Shown here: positions 41,999 through 50,924 of the stretch, piece by piece
How the letters are laid out: each line of letters starts with the position of its first letter
Position numbering within the stretch: position 1 is the stretch's first letter
From: Pseudobutyrivibrio sp. YE44
GTDB lineage: Bacteria > Bacillota > Clostridia > Lachnospirales > Lachnospiraceae
Direction: 5' to 3'
Length of the DNA: 58,110 bases
NCBI RefSeq assembly: GCF_900104335.1
Contig: NZ_FMXT01000014.1
Coordinates: 1-58,110 of the forward strand
Program-made: the position numbers and the translations under genes
The notes under the pieces: generated by a model
Seen by the model: the letters and a program-made list of their open reading frames with translations, nothing else
Told to the model about the DNA's origin: nothing
Databases searched by the model: none

Positions 41999-44172
41999 AA
42001 AATATAATTAAAATAGTCGCATCAGATATAAAGAGGTTATCTACCAATGTTGTGGCAATGGTAGTAATAATAGGATTAACAGTAATACCATGCCTTTATG
42101 CTTGGTTCAATATATTGTCTAACTGGGATCCTTACGGCAAGGATGCTACAAAACATCTTCAGGTTGCGGTGGCATCTTCAGACCAGGGAATTGTAATTGG
42201 TACAGAAGAAGTAAATGTTGGTGAGATAATAATAAGTCGTCTTAAGACAAATGACTCTATCTGCTGGGTATTCACCGAAGATGCAGAAGAAGCAATTCGA
42301 GGGGTTCATTCTGGTGAATATTATGCAGCCCTTGTTATTGATGAAGAATTTAGCGCAAACATGATAAGTTTTTTAGGTGGTAATATTGAGAATCCTAAGA
42401 TTACTTATTATGAAAATGAGAAAAAGAACGCTATTGCACCTAAAATCACAGCAAAGGTAAAGACAACAATCGAAAGAGAAGTAGATCATGCCTTTGTGGG
42501 AACTGTAGCGGAGGTATTGCTAAAGGCTGGAGAATATTTTGCAACTGTTGATGAGCAGGGAAATATTACCGGAAAAGGAATAGCAAAGCTAGAGCGACTT
42601 GATTCCGACTTAAATGGCATAATTGTAATTCTTGATTCCTATATTGCTCTAATGGATTCTACAAAACAGATAGCAGAGACAGGAAAAGCAGTTGGAGATT
42701 CGGCAAAAGCAATAGCTAAGACTGCAGAAGATATGACGGCCTCTATGGAGGGAGATACTGGTAACGTTGAGCAGGATGTACAATCTGCAAAAAATACAGT
42801 AGATACTAGGATAAACTCATTAAATACTAAATTAGACGAATTCAGTACAACCATTTCTGTAATAAATAAAAGATTAAGCGATTATACTGTAGGAGGTCCA
42901 AAAATCGGACCAGAAATACAAGGTTTATATAATCTTGCCTATGAAAAATGGAGTGGTACAGAAGAGGTAGACGGAATATATACTCTAATAAAAGATAACT
43001 GGCTTTATCCATATATTCCTGAGAATATAAGAACAACAATAGAAACGCTAAATACAAACTTTGCGACTATAAAAACAGATATAGATGAATTTGTGGTGGC
43101 TGAAGAAAACAGTGCAGCAAATCTTAATGAAATCAGAAATAAAACTGTAACTGATACAGATAATGTCTTAACACAGGCTAAGGATATTAGAGATAATTAT
43201 TCAAGTAAGTTGTCCCCAATGGCGGGAGAAGCTATTAATTCGGCATCGGCTACCGTTTCAGAAGTCAAGAAGCTTGTGAAATACAATGCAAAGAGCATTG
43301 ATATGGTAGTTGCCAATTTGAACGATTATAAAAAGATTCTTTCTCAATCTGAAGGTGGTCTTGTTAAATCAAGAGACGAAGCTATAGAGATGGAAAAGAA
43401 GCTTTCATGTTTGATTGAAGATATAAAGAGCTTAAATCAGAATGAGGCATATTTGAAAGTAATGGAGCTACTTCGTTCTGACCCTGAATTACTATCAGAT
43501 TTTATAAGCAGCCCAGTTGAGGTATCCAATGAATATGTGTATGAAGTAGAAAATAATGGTTCAATGACAGCGCCATTCTACATTATACTTTCCATTTGGG
43601 TTGGTGCTCTAATCATGTCTACAATCCTAAAGACAGAAATAAAAGACACTACAGGAATGAACAATCTAAAGAACTGGGAATGCTTTTTCGGAAGATTTTT
43701 CGTAACTTGTATGATAGGACAAATCCAAACTTTAATTACTGTACTTGGGGCATTTTTATTTGTAGGAATACAGTGTCAAAACAGATTACTATTTTGGGCG
43801 GCATGTGCATGGACATCTTTTGTATATTCGTTATTACTGTACTCTTTCACATATTCCTTCGGAAATATAGGCGAAGCATTATCAGTAATCCTTATGGTAA
43901 TACAGGTTGCAGGTGCAGGTGGAACCTTCCCAATAGAAGTTTTACCGGATGTATTCCAAGCATTGTACAAGTTTATGCCATTTAATTATTCTATGAATGC
44001 GGTTCGTGAATGTATAGGAGGCTTTTATGAGCACACCTATAGAGACTGTATGCTTACATTGTTGATTTATGTAGGTGTAGCTATCTTTATTGGTGTTATT
44101 CTGTATCACCCATTCAAGATTCTTAACGAAAAAATCGAAATTAGTAAAGAAAAATCTGGTATACTATTATAA
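41995..44172 (+). CDS. YhgE/Pip-type membrane protein, copy 2
   Basis: This 725-residue paralogue of the 39263-41479 product has the same plan: an N-terminal membrane segment followed by LYAWFNILSNWDPYGKD, a large helical extracytoplasmic domain (residues about 40-540) and a C-terminal membrane bundle. Shared landmarks are GVHSGEYYAALVID and YENEKKNAIAPKI near the N-terminus, and FPIEVLPDVFQALYKFMPFN near the C-terminus. The central domains differ more than the ends, suggesting hetero-oligomers or distinct partners. It follows the small coiled-coil gene with an ATGA overlap and ends at a terminator, so the cassette is a self-contained unit. Confidence 0.86.
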   Translation: MKNIIKIVASDIKRLSTNVVAMVVIIGLTVIPCLYAWFNILSNWDPYGKDATKHLQVAVASSDQGIVIGTEEVNVGEIIISRLKTNDSICWVFTEDAEEAIRGVHSGEYYAALVIDEEFSANMISFLGGNIENPKITYYENEKKNAIAPKITAKVKTTIEREVDHAFVGTVAEVLLKAGEYFATVDEQGNITGKGIAKLERLDSDLNGIIVILDSYIALMDSTKQIAETGKAVGDSAKAIAKTAEDMTASMEGDTGNVEQDVQSAKNTVDTRINSLNTKLDEFSTTISVINKRLSDYTVGGPKIGPEIQGLYNLAYEKWSGTEEVDGIYTLIKDNWLYPYIPENIRTTIETLNTNFATIKTDIDEFVVAEENSAANLNEIRNKTVTDTDNVLTQAKDIRDNYSSKLSPMAGEAINSASATVSEVKKLVKYNAKSIDMVVANLNDYKKILSQSEGGLVKSRDEAIEMEKKLSCLIEDIKSLNQNEAYLKVMELLRSDPELLSDFISSPVEVSNEYVYEVENNGSMTAPFYIILSIWVGALIMSTILKTEIKDTTGMNNLKNWECFFGRFFVTCMIGQIQTLITVLGAFLFVGIQCQNRLLFWAACAWTSFVYSLLLYSFTYSFGNIGEALSVILMVIQVAGAGGTFPIEVLPDVFQALYKFMPFNYSMNAVRECIGGFYEHTYRDCMLTLLIYVGVAIFIGVILYHPFKILNEKIEISKEKSGILL

Positions 44173-44176
44173 AACA

Positions 44177-44206
44177 AAAGGCAAGGCAATTACGTCTTGC
44201 CTTTTT
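44177..44206 (+). terminator. Terminator after the YhgE/Pip cassette
   Basis: AAAAGGCAAGGC pairs with GTCTTGCCTTTTT around a short loop; the T run completes it. An AAGGAATTAATTCCTT palindrome follows at about 44213-44228. Confidence 0.85.
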
Positions 44207-44252
44207 GCAATTAAAGGAATTAATTCCTTAAAAAATAAGTAAGGAGGACATC

Positions 44253-45542
44253 ATGAGAGATATTAGTTGGGTTAAAGAGAGCATTTTTTATCACATCTAT
44301 CCATTAGGAGCCTTTGGTTGTCCTAGGGAAAATAAAGGTGAAGAAACAGCTGGTCACAGGATATTAAAGCTAATAGACTGGATTCCACATATGCTTGAAA
44401 TTGGTGTTAATGCAATTTATTTGGGTCCAATATGGGAATCTGGAACACATGGATATGACACTTTTGACTATTACAAGCTAGATACAAGACTTGGCACAAA
44501 TGACGATTTTAAAAAAGTTGTTAAAGCTTGTCATGATGCCTCAATAAAGGTAGTGTTGGACGGTGTATTTAACCATGTTGGTAGAGGACACAAGGCATTT
44601 TTAGATGTTAAAGAGAAGCGAGAGGCCTCAAGCTATAAAGAGTGGATTGCAGGTCTAAATTTTGGTGGAAACAATTGGTATAATGACGGCTTTTCCTATG
44701 AATGTTGGTCTGGAGCCCAAGAGCTGGTTAAGTTGAATTACTGGTGTGAAGATGTGAATAACCACGTATTAAATGCAGTTGCTATGTGGATAGATGAGTT
44801 TGATATTGATGGACTTAGACTAGATGCAGCAGATTGTATTCAGCGTGATTTCTTTAAACGTTTAAAAAGCTTTACTGAGCAGAAGAAACCAAGCTTTTGG
44901 TTAATGGGTGAAATAATTCATGGAGATTATAATATTTATGTAAATGAGGACATGCTGGATGCAGTAACAAATTATGAATGTTGGAAGGGTATATATTCCA
45001 GCCATAATGACCACAATTATTTTGAAATAAACTATGCTATGAAGCGTCAGTGGGGTCAAGGTGGTTTATACTACGGCAAGTATCTTTATAATTTCATTGA
45101 TAACCATGATGTAAACAGAATAGCAACCTTGCTTAATGACAAGGCAAATATATTCCCGACCTACACCTTGTTATTTACTATGCCAGGATTGCCATCAATA
45201 TACTATGGCAGCGAATATGGAATTGAAGGTGATAAAAAAGCGGGAGAAGGAGATTATGCACTTAGACCAGAGCTGGATATAGAAAAGTTAAATAATCCAG
45301 ACCTCGTTGATCATATAAAGACACTTGCAGATGTGCGTAAAAACTCAAAGGCTCTTCAGTTAGGAAGATATGAGGAAGTTCAAGTAAAAAATGAGACCCT
45401 GGTATTTGCCAGAGCCTTAGATGACGAGTTTGTTTTAGTTGCTTTGAACAATACAGCTCAAGAAAAGCCAATATCCTTTGATTATAGAGGACAGCATTTT
45501 GACTTTGTTCTGGAGCCACATGGCAGCAAAATCATAAAGTAA
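44253..45542 (+). CDS. GH13 alpha-amylase-family glycoside hydrolase
   Basis: This 429-residue enzyme has the (beta/alpha)8 barrel of GH13. Catalytic residues appear as Asp191 (DGLRLDAAD), Glu220 (MGEIIHG) and Asp286 (NFIDNHDVNR); DGVFNHVGRGH is conserved region I. There is no signal peptide and no N-terminal immunoglobulin-like domain, so it acts inside the cell, probably on maltodextrins or cyclodextrins, as neopullulanase/cyclomaltodextrinase relatives do. A strong AAGGAGG ribosome site is present. The stop abuts the stop of the convergent GNAT gene with no spacer. Confidence 0.9.
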   Translation: MRDISWVKESIFYHIYPLGAFGCPRENKGEETAGHRILKLIDWIPHMLEIGVNAIYLGPIWESGTHGYDTFDYYKLDTRLGTNDDFKKVVKACHDASIKVVLDGVFNHVGRGHKAFLDVKEKREASSYKEWIAGLNFGGNNWYNDGFSYECWSGAQELVKLNYWCEDVNNHVLNAVAMWIDEFDIDGLRLDAADCIQRDFFKRLKSFTEQKKPSFWLMGEIIHGDYNIYVNEDMLDAVTNYECWKGIYSSHNDHNYFEINYAMKRQWGQGGLYYGKYLYNFIDNHDVNRIATLLNDKANIFPTYTLLFTMPGLPSIYYGSEYGIEGDKKAGEGDYALRPELDIEKLNNPDLVDHIKTLADVRKNSKALQLGRYEEVQVKNETLVFARALDDEFVLVALNNTAQEKPISFDYRGQHFDFVLEPHGSKIIK

Positions 45543-46091
45543 CTAATTATTTGCTAAATAGGAAAACATGCAATGATCAAGGCGTTCTCCGTTGATAATG
45601 ATTTTATCTCGGAGGATGCCTTCAAATTTAAAGCCAAGCTTTTCGACCATGTGAATAGAAGGATCATTATCTGGCAAAATCAGAGCTTCAAATCTGTGAA
45701 TTCCAAGTTCTTTGGCAAGAAGTGGAATACTATTTGCCAAAGCTTCACTGCAGTATCCCCTATTAGTGTAGTCCCTGTCCATCTTGTATCCTACTGTACA
45801 GCTTTCATAGATGGGCCTAACTATATTTCTGTAGCTTACGGTTCCAATAATCTGGCAAGGATTATCTTTTTCAAAAATCCAATAACGCATCATAACCATT
45901 TTTAAAATGTTTTGATACTCAAAATCTAAGATTTTTTGCTGATGTGCCAAGGTATAGAAATCATCACCTATAACAGGTTCATATTTTTCAAAAATATCTC
46001 TGTTACGGATGTAAAAGTCTAAAACCATGTCTGCATTTTGCTTTGTGAGAACTCTTAAATCTAGTCTCTCAGTGTTAATCTCAAATTTCAT
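45543..46091 (-). CDS. GNAT-family N-acetyltransferase (RimJ/RimL-like)
   Basis: This 182-residue protein has the GNAT layout of ribosomal-protein acetyltransferases: INTERLDLRVLTKQNADMVL at the start, a central IIGTVSYRNI strand, and the acetyl-CoA region GYKMDRDYTNRGYCSEAL. FEALILPDNDPSIHMVEKLGFKFEGILRDK (core NDPSIHMVEKLGF) and DHCMFSYL follow. The substrate is unknown. It is one of two genes transcribed against replication in this arm and lies 21 bases after nrdG. Confidence 0.88.
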   Translation of the reverse strand: MKFEINTERLDLRVLTKQNADMVLDFYIRNRDIFEKYEPVIGDDFYTLAHQQKILDFEYQNILKMVMMRYWIFEKDNPCQIIGTVSYRNIVRPIYESCTVGYKMDRDYTNRGYCSEALANSIPLLAKELGIHRFEALILPDNDPSIHMVEKLGFKFEGILRDKIIINGERLDHCMFSYLANN

Positions 46092-46112
46092 AAGTTCCCC
46101 CTGTAATGAAAT

Positions 46113-46808
46113 TTAGTCGATACCTCTAAGATTAGTGTTTGGTATATATGGTTTCAGTAATTCAACGAAGCTTTCCAAGGTTGAACGGTCATGTGGTGAA
46201 AAAATAGGATTAATAACCTGTTCTGATTCTCTATAGCTTTGTAAATAATAAGCTTTTGCTCCCTTCAGCCACTTGCCTATATCTTCCATATCTTCCGAAG
46301 AATGACATTCTTTCATGATGGTTGTTCTAAACTCATAATCAATATTTGATGACGTAAGTATTTGAACAGAATTGTCTATGACAGATATATCAAGGTTATT
46401 CATGGATGCTATAGTATTATATTTATCCTTTGAATGCTTAATATCCATTGCAACATAATCCAAAAGATTAGCATCAATGAGTGCTTTGAGCATTTCTGGA
46501 TTTGTACCATTAGTATCTAACTTAACCATAAGACCTAAATCCTTGATTTGCTTTATGAAATCAGGTAGATCTTTATGTAAGGTTGGTTCTCCTCCAGTAA
46601 TACAAACGCCATCCAATACCTTTTTCTTTGAAGATAGGTGAGAAAAAATTTCTTCTTCTGAATAAGCGATAACGTCTTTAGGAGGAATAACCAAATCTCT
46701 ATTATGACAATATGGACATCTAAAATTACAACCACCGGTAAAAATGGTGCTGGCAATTTTCCCCGGATAGTCTAAAAGTGTTGTTTTTTGCAGCCCTAGT
46801 ATAAGCAT
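46113..46808 (-). CDS. nrdG: Anaerobic ribonucleoside-triphosphate reductase activating protein (NrdG2-type radical SAM)
   Basis: This 231-residue radical SAM protein has the cluster motif CxxxCxxC at Cys27, Cys31 and Cys34 (GGCNFRCPYCHN). It begins LGLQKTTLLDYPGKIASTIF, the hallmark of the longer NrdG2 form, and contains GVCITGGEPTLHKDL. The family uses S-adenosylmethionine to make the glycyl radical of the anaerobic class III reductase. The partner nrdD is not in this window. Related glycyl-radical activases cannot be excluded. It shares a short minus-strand operon with the GNAT gene. Confidence 0.88.
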   Translation of the reverse strand: MLILGLQKTTLLDYPGKIASTIFTGGCNFRCPYCHNRDLVIPPKDVIAYSEEEIFSHLSSKKKVLDGVCITGGEPTLHKDLPDFIKQIKDLGLMVKLDTNGTNPEMLKALIDANLLDYVAMDIKHSKDKYNTIASMNNLDISVIDNSVQILTSSNIDYEFRTTIMKECHSSEDMEDIGKWLKGAKAYYLQSYRESEQVINPIFSPHDRSTLESFVELLKPYIPNTNLRGID

Positions 46809-46905
46809 AAGTCATTTCCTTTTAATGATAAAAGTGTTAACATGAAATAGCCTAAAATGTACTATTTATTAAAGAAAAGTATAGCAAAACAGGAGGGAAA
46901 ATTCC

Positions 46906-47445
46906 ATGATGTCGAAGGAAGAACGACAAGAAAGAAGAATCGCCAAACAGGCAGAAAAGCTTGAAAAAAAGAACCTGAAAACATATGAAAAATATATGGA
47001 ACAGGCCTTAAAGGAAGCAAAAAAAGCCTACGACATCAATGAAGTTCCTATCGGTTGCGTTATAGTTCAGGATGACAAAATCATAGCAAGAGGCTATAAT
47101 CGTCGTAATATTGATAAAAGTGTTCTTGCCCATGCTGAGATTGCTGCCATTCAGGAGGCTTGTAAAAAGACTGGGGACTGGAGACTTGAGGATTGCACAT
47201 TGTATGTGACTTTGGAGCCATGTCAAATGTGCGCTGGAGCAATAGTTCAAGCCAGAATACCTAGGGTCGTGGTTGGTGCTATGAATCCAAAGGCAGGTTG
47301 CGCAGGTTCAGTACTTAATATCCTTCAGATGCATCAGTTTAATCATGTTTGTGATTTGGAGACTGGAGTTTTAGGGGAAAGATGTACAGAAATGATGACT
47401 AAATTCTTTGAAGAACTGCGAGAACAGAAAAATCAATTAATGTAG
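46906..47445 (+). CDS. tadA: tRNA-specific adenosine deaminase TadA
   Basis: TadA converts A34 to inosine in tRNA-Arg(ACG). The 179-residue protein has the zinc motifs H77-A-E79 and PCQMC (Cys106, Cys109), plus VPIGCVIVQDD. An N-terminal extension of about 25 residues rich in K, E and R, beyond the usual start, may be a coiled helix. AGGAGGG precedes ATG 46906; the second ATG (46909) is equally usable. The SRP RNA gene follows after 50 bases, a neighbourhood conserved in Firmicutes. Confidence 0.94.
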   Translation: MMSKEERQERRIAKQAEKLEKKNLKTYEKYMEQALKEAKKAYDINEVPIGCVIVQDDKIIARGYNRRNIDKSVLAHAEIAAIQEACKKTGDWRLEDCTLYVTLEPCQMCAGAIVQARIPRVVVGAMNPKAGCAGSVLNILQMHQFNHVCDLETGVLGERCTEMMTKFFEELREQKNQLM

Positions 47446-47459
47446 ATACCAGTTATTTA

Positions 47460-47488
47460 TTGACAAAATCGCCTTTATTTCATAGAAT
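47460..47488 (+). promoter_or_regulatory. Sigma-A promoter of SRP RNA
   Basis: TTGACA (47460-47465), a 17-base spacer and TAGAAT (47483-47488): the same boxes and spacing as the tRNA-Ser promoter. The expected start is about 47495. Confidence 0.88.
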
Positions 47489-47494
47489 AAAGGC

Positions 47495-47700
47495 TCCGAG
47501 CATAGCAAAATATAGATATCACTTGGCGGCTGCCTTGGAGGTGTGCTGATCTTTGGGTCCTGCGTAATGGGCACCTATGAATCGTGTCAGGGCAGGAATG
47601 CAGCAGCACTAAGTAGGCCCGCTCATCTGACGCGGGGTTGCCTGGAGGGAGCATTTTCAGGGTGGCTACCAATTGATATCTGTATAGCGGCTCGGTATTT
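47495..47700 (+). ncRNA. ffs: Signal recognition particle RNA (long, Gram-positive type)
   Basis: The conserved apex is GTCAGG-GCAGGAATG-CAGCAGCAC (47586-47609), which binds Ffh through its tetraloop and asymmetric loop. The two ends pair over a long stem: CCGAGC (47496-47501) with GCTCGG (47690-47695), and TAGATATCA with TGATATCTGTA. The Alu-like 5' part carries GGCGGCTGCC. The size, about 200 nt, fits the long form with an Alu domain. A T-rich tail follows. The exact ends are approximate. Confidence 0.9.
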
Positions 47701-47730
47701 TTATATATTTTAAAATTTGGAAGGAAAAAT

Positions 47731-48498
47731 ATGGGAGCTCAAGATAGAACCGAAAAAGTTTTAAGAGACATGCATGTTCTTTTTTCAAAGGCCCAGCCGT
47801 ATGAAGGAAGCACAAGAAATGTCATCGTGGATAAAAATGCCATGATGGATTTATTAAAAGAATTAAATGGTTGCATGTATGAAATGATGGAGGAATACGA
47901 GCTTACTGCTAAGAGTCGTGATAAGGCTAACCGTGAAATGCAAAAGCAGGGCGATGATATTGTATTTGATGCTACAAGAAAAGCAGAGGATATTTATGCT
48001 GCTTCAATCATGTACACAGATAGTGCTTTAGATAGCATTCAAAATGTTATCAAAGAGTCAGAAGAAGCCGTTTCCAAAATTTATGATGATGCTATTAAGA
48101 AAATCAAGGAAGAGACAAAAGCTGTAAAAAGCAATCAGCTAGAGCTTAAGAGTCATCTCAATGATTTGATTGATACTCAGAAATATTTAAGACTAATAGA
48201 TGAGGAGAACATGCGTCGCCTCAAGGAAAAAGAAAATGGAACAGACGAGGAGTTTGATGATGCTCCAAAATACGCTGCTCCAGAAATTAGAATTGATAAG
48301 GACTATTTTGCAAGAGCGGGCTTAGATATTGGTGATGATTTAGACCAGCCTGCTGGAGACTTAGACGAAGAGGGAAATGCTATTTCCTCTGAAGACTTGG
48401 ATGCTGAATATTTTAAATGGCAGGAGGAAGAGTCAGGAGAAGAACCTAAGAAATCAGGTAAGAAGGGCCTTGGAGGTCTTTTTGGTAAATTGCATTAA
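47731..48498 (+). CDS. Coiled-coil protein, DivIVA/ATPase-subunit-like, unknown function
   Basis: This 255-residue soluble protein has a globular start (MGAQDRTEKVLRDMHVLFSK), the pattern RNVIVDKNAMMDLLKELN (about residue 30), and a long coiled coil (about 55-165) with ATRKAEDIYAASIMYTDSAL. An acidic disordered region (about 165-235) and a basic Gly/Lys tail ending GKKGLGGLFGKLH follow. It resembles the uncharacterised Firmicutes coiled-coil proteins with a 'VDK..LLDLLDEL' start that are often annotated as DivIVA- or V-ATPase-subunit-like. It is 18 bases before the hydratase gene. Role unknown. Confidence 0.75.
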   Translation: MGAQDRTEKVLRDMHVLFSKAQPYEGSTRNVIVDKNAMMDLLKELNGCMYEMMEEYELTAKSRDKANREMQKQGDDIVFDATRKAEDIYAASIMYTDSALDSIQNVIKESEEAVSKIYDDAIKKIKEETKAVKSNQLELKSHLNDLIDTQKYLRLIDEENMRRLKEKENGTDEEFDDAPKYAAPEIRIDKDYFARAGLDIGDDLDQPAGDLDEEGNAISSEDLDAEYFKWQEEESGEEPKKSGKKGLGGLFGKLH

Positions 48499-48516
48499 GT
48501 AAAAGGAGAATAAGGA

Positions 48517-50802
48517 ATGAAGCTTTACAACAACGGAGTATACCTAATTAATGGCACACAGATAGTTGAAGATGGTCATGAGGCAGCAGCCGCTATTAAA
48601 GCAGCAACTGGTTTGGACGTTAATAAAACATCTGCGCATCAGGCAACCATGGCATATGGTATTTTAGAAAGTCACAATACCTCAGGCAACATGGATAATT
48701 TGCAGATTAAGTTCGACAAATTAATCAGCCATGATATCACCTATGTAGGAATTATCCAGACTGCAAGAGCTTCAGGACTTGAGAAATTCCCTATCCCATA
48801 TTGCCTTACAAACTGTCACAACTCACTTTGTGCAGTAGGAGGTACAATAAACGAGGATGACCACATGTTTGGTCTTACTTGTGCTAAGAAATACGGTGGA
48901 ATTTACGTTCCACCACATCAGGCTGTTATTCATCAGTTTGCACGTGAGATGATGGCAGGAAGTGGCAAGATGTTACTTGGTTCAGATTCGCACACTCGCT
49001 ATGGTGCACTTGGTACTATGGCAATGGGTGAAGGTGGACCAGAGCTTGTAAAGCAGCTTCTTAACCAGACCTATGATATAGCTATGCCAGGTGTAATCGC
49101 CGTATATATGACAGGTACACCAAGAAAGGGCGTAGGACCACAGGACGTTGCTCTTGCAATTATCGGTGAAGTATTCGACAAGGGATATGTTAAGAATAAG
49201 GTTATGGAGTTCGTAGGACCAGGTGTAGCAAATCTTTCTATGGACTTCAGAATTGGTGTGGATGTTATGACTACAGAAACAACCTGCCTTAGCTCAATTT
49301 GGACTACTGATAAAAAGACTGAGGAATTCTACGAGATTCATGGTCGTAAGGAAGAATACAAAGAGCTTAATCCAGGACAGGTTGCTTACTACGATGGCAT
49401 GATTGAAATTAATCTTGATGAGATTAAGCCTATGATTGCAATGCCATTCCACCCAAGCAACACATACACAATTGAAGAATTAAACGCTAATCTTATGGAT
49501 ATTCTTGATGACTGCGAGAAGAGAGCAAAGGTTTCTCTTGATGGTCAGGTTGAGTTTTCGCTTAAGGATAAGGTAAGAAACGGCAAATTATATGTAGATC
49601 AGGGTATCATCGCTGGTTGTGCTGGTGGTGGTTTTGAAAATATTTGTGATGCTGCAGATATCCTCCGTGGCACAAGCATTGGGCCAGATGAGTTCACTCT
49701 TTCTGTATATCCTGCTTCTACTCCAATATATATGGAGCTTGTTAAGAATGGAGCAGTTGCTGATCTCATGAGTACAGGTGCTATTGTAAAGACAGCCTTC
49801 TGTGGACCATGCTTCGGCGCAGGTGATACACCTTCTAACAATGGCTTCTCAATCCGCCACTCTACTAGAAACTTCCCTAACCGTGAAGGTTCTAAGCTTC
49901 AGAATGGTCAGATAGCATCAGTTGCTCTTATGGATGCTCGTTCAATCGCTGCAACAGCAGCAAACAAGGGTTATCTTACAGCAGCAACAGATATTGATGT
50001 TGATTACAGCAAGCCAAAATACCACTTTGATGGTAGAATTTATGCTAATCGTGTATTTGATTCTCATGGACAGGCAGAGCCTGAGACAGAGATTCACTTT
50101 GGTCCAAATATTAAGGATTGGCCAAAGATGAGTGCTCTTCCAGAGAACTTGTTCCTTCAGGTAGTTTCAGAGATTCACGACCCTGTTACTACAACTGATG
50201 AGCTTATTCCATCAGGAGAGACATCATCTTATCGTTCAAACCCACTTGGACTTGCAGAGTTTACACTTTCACGTAAGGATCCAGAGTATGTTGGTCGTGC
50301 AAAGAATATTCAAAAAGCTCAGAAGGCGCTTGAGGCTGGAGAGTGCGCAGGAGATGCCGTACCAGAACTGAAAAAGGTTGTTCATAAGGTAAAGGAGACA
50401 TATCCAAACGTTAATCATGACAACTTTGGAGTTGGTTCAACAATCTTTGCAGTTAAGCCTGGTGATGGTTCAGCTAGAGAGCAGGCAGCATCTTGTCAGA
50501 AGGTTCTTGGAGGATGGGCAAATATTGCCAACGAATATGCTACAAAGAGATATCGTTCAAATCTTATAAATTGGGGAATGCTTCCATTCGTAATTCCAGA
50601 AGGAGAGCTTCCTTTCAAGAATCTTGATTTCCTCTTTATTCCAGGAATCAAGGATGCAGTAGTAAATAAATCTGAGACAATCAAAGCATATGTGGTTAAG
50701 GAAGATGGTTTAAAAGAATTTGAAATGACATTAGGCCAACTTACAGACGATGAACGTGAGATTATTCTCAAGGGATGCCTTATAAACTACAACAGACAAT
50801 AG
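48517..50802 (+). CDS. Aconitase-family hydratase (YbhJ-like)
   Basis: This 761-residue protein is related to aconitase but belongs to the group annotated 'hydratase', like E. coli YbhJ. Candidate 4Fe-4S ligands are Cys368 ([10 protein letters not shown]) and Cys429/Cys432 (FCGPCFGAG). Other aconitase-like segments are [14 protein letters not shown] and [13 protein letters not shown], and the C-terminal swivelling domain has [20 protein letters not shown]. The real substrate is unknown; citrate/isocitrate is not implied, as no citrate synthase or isocitrate dehydrogenase is near. AAAGGAG precedes the ATG, and a terminator follows. Confidence 0.88.
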   Translation: MKLYNNGVYLINGTQIVEDGHEAAAAIKAATGLDVNKTSAHQATMAYGILESHNTSGNMDNLQIKFDKLISHDITYVGIIQTARASGLEKFPIPYCLTNCHNSLCAVGGTINEDDHMFGLTCAKKYGGIYVPPHQAVIHQFAREMMAGSGKMLLGSDSHTRYGALGTMAMGEGGPELVKQLLNQTYDIAMPGVIAVYMTGTPRKGVGPQDVALAIIGEVFDKGYVKNKVMEFVGPGVANLSMDFRIGVDVMTTETTCLSSIWTTDKKTEEFYEIHGRKEEYKELNPGQVAYYDGMIEINLDEIKPMIAMPFHPSNTYTIEELNANLMDILDDCEKRAKVSLDGQVEFSLKDKVRNGKLYVDQGIIAGCAGGGFENICDAADILRGTSIGPDEFTLSVYPASTPIYMELVKNGAVADLMSTGAIVKTAFCGPCFGAGDTPSNNGFSIRHSTRNFPNREGSKLQNGQIASVALMDARSIAATAANKGYLTAATDIDVDYSKPKYHFDGRIYANRVFDSHGQAEPETEIHFGPNIKDWPKMSALPENLFLQVVSEIHDPVTTTDELIPSGETSSYRSNPLGLAEFTLSRKDPEYVGRAKNIQKAQKALEAGECAGDAVPELKKVVHKVKETYPNVNHDNFGVGSTIFAVKPGDGSAREQAASCQKVLGGWANIANEYATKRYRSNLINWGMLPFVIPEGELPFKNLDFLFIPGIKDAVVNKSETIKAYVVKEDGLKEFEMTLGQLTDDEREIILKGCLINYNRQ

Positions 50803-50825
50803 TTAAAAAATAAAATAAAAAATCC

Positions 50826-50858
50826 TAAAAAACCGAGAAAAAACTTCTCGGTTTTTTG
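50826..50858 (+). terminator. Terminator after the hydratase
   Basis: AAAAAACCGAGAA pairs with TTCTCGGTTTTTT around a short A-rich loop; the run of six T residues completes the terminator. Confidence 0.92.
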
Positions 50859-50924
50859 ATTTTAGAGATAAGCTATGTTAAAATTTCTATAACTATAAGT
50901 ATGTAGTTTTGGAGAAATAATACT

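Noticed and set aside
39263-44172. Complete type VIIb secretion locus
   Set aside because: The YhgE/Pip proteins recall EsaA, but EssC, EssB, EsaB, WXG100 and LXG genes are all missing here.
47475-47672. 65-residue minus-strand open frame
   Set aside because: It is antisense to the SRP RNA and its sequence is explained by RNA structure.
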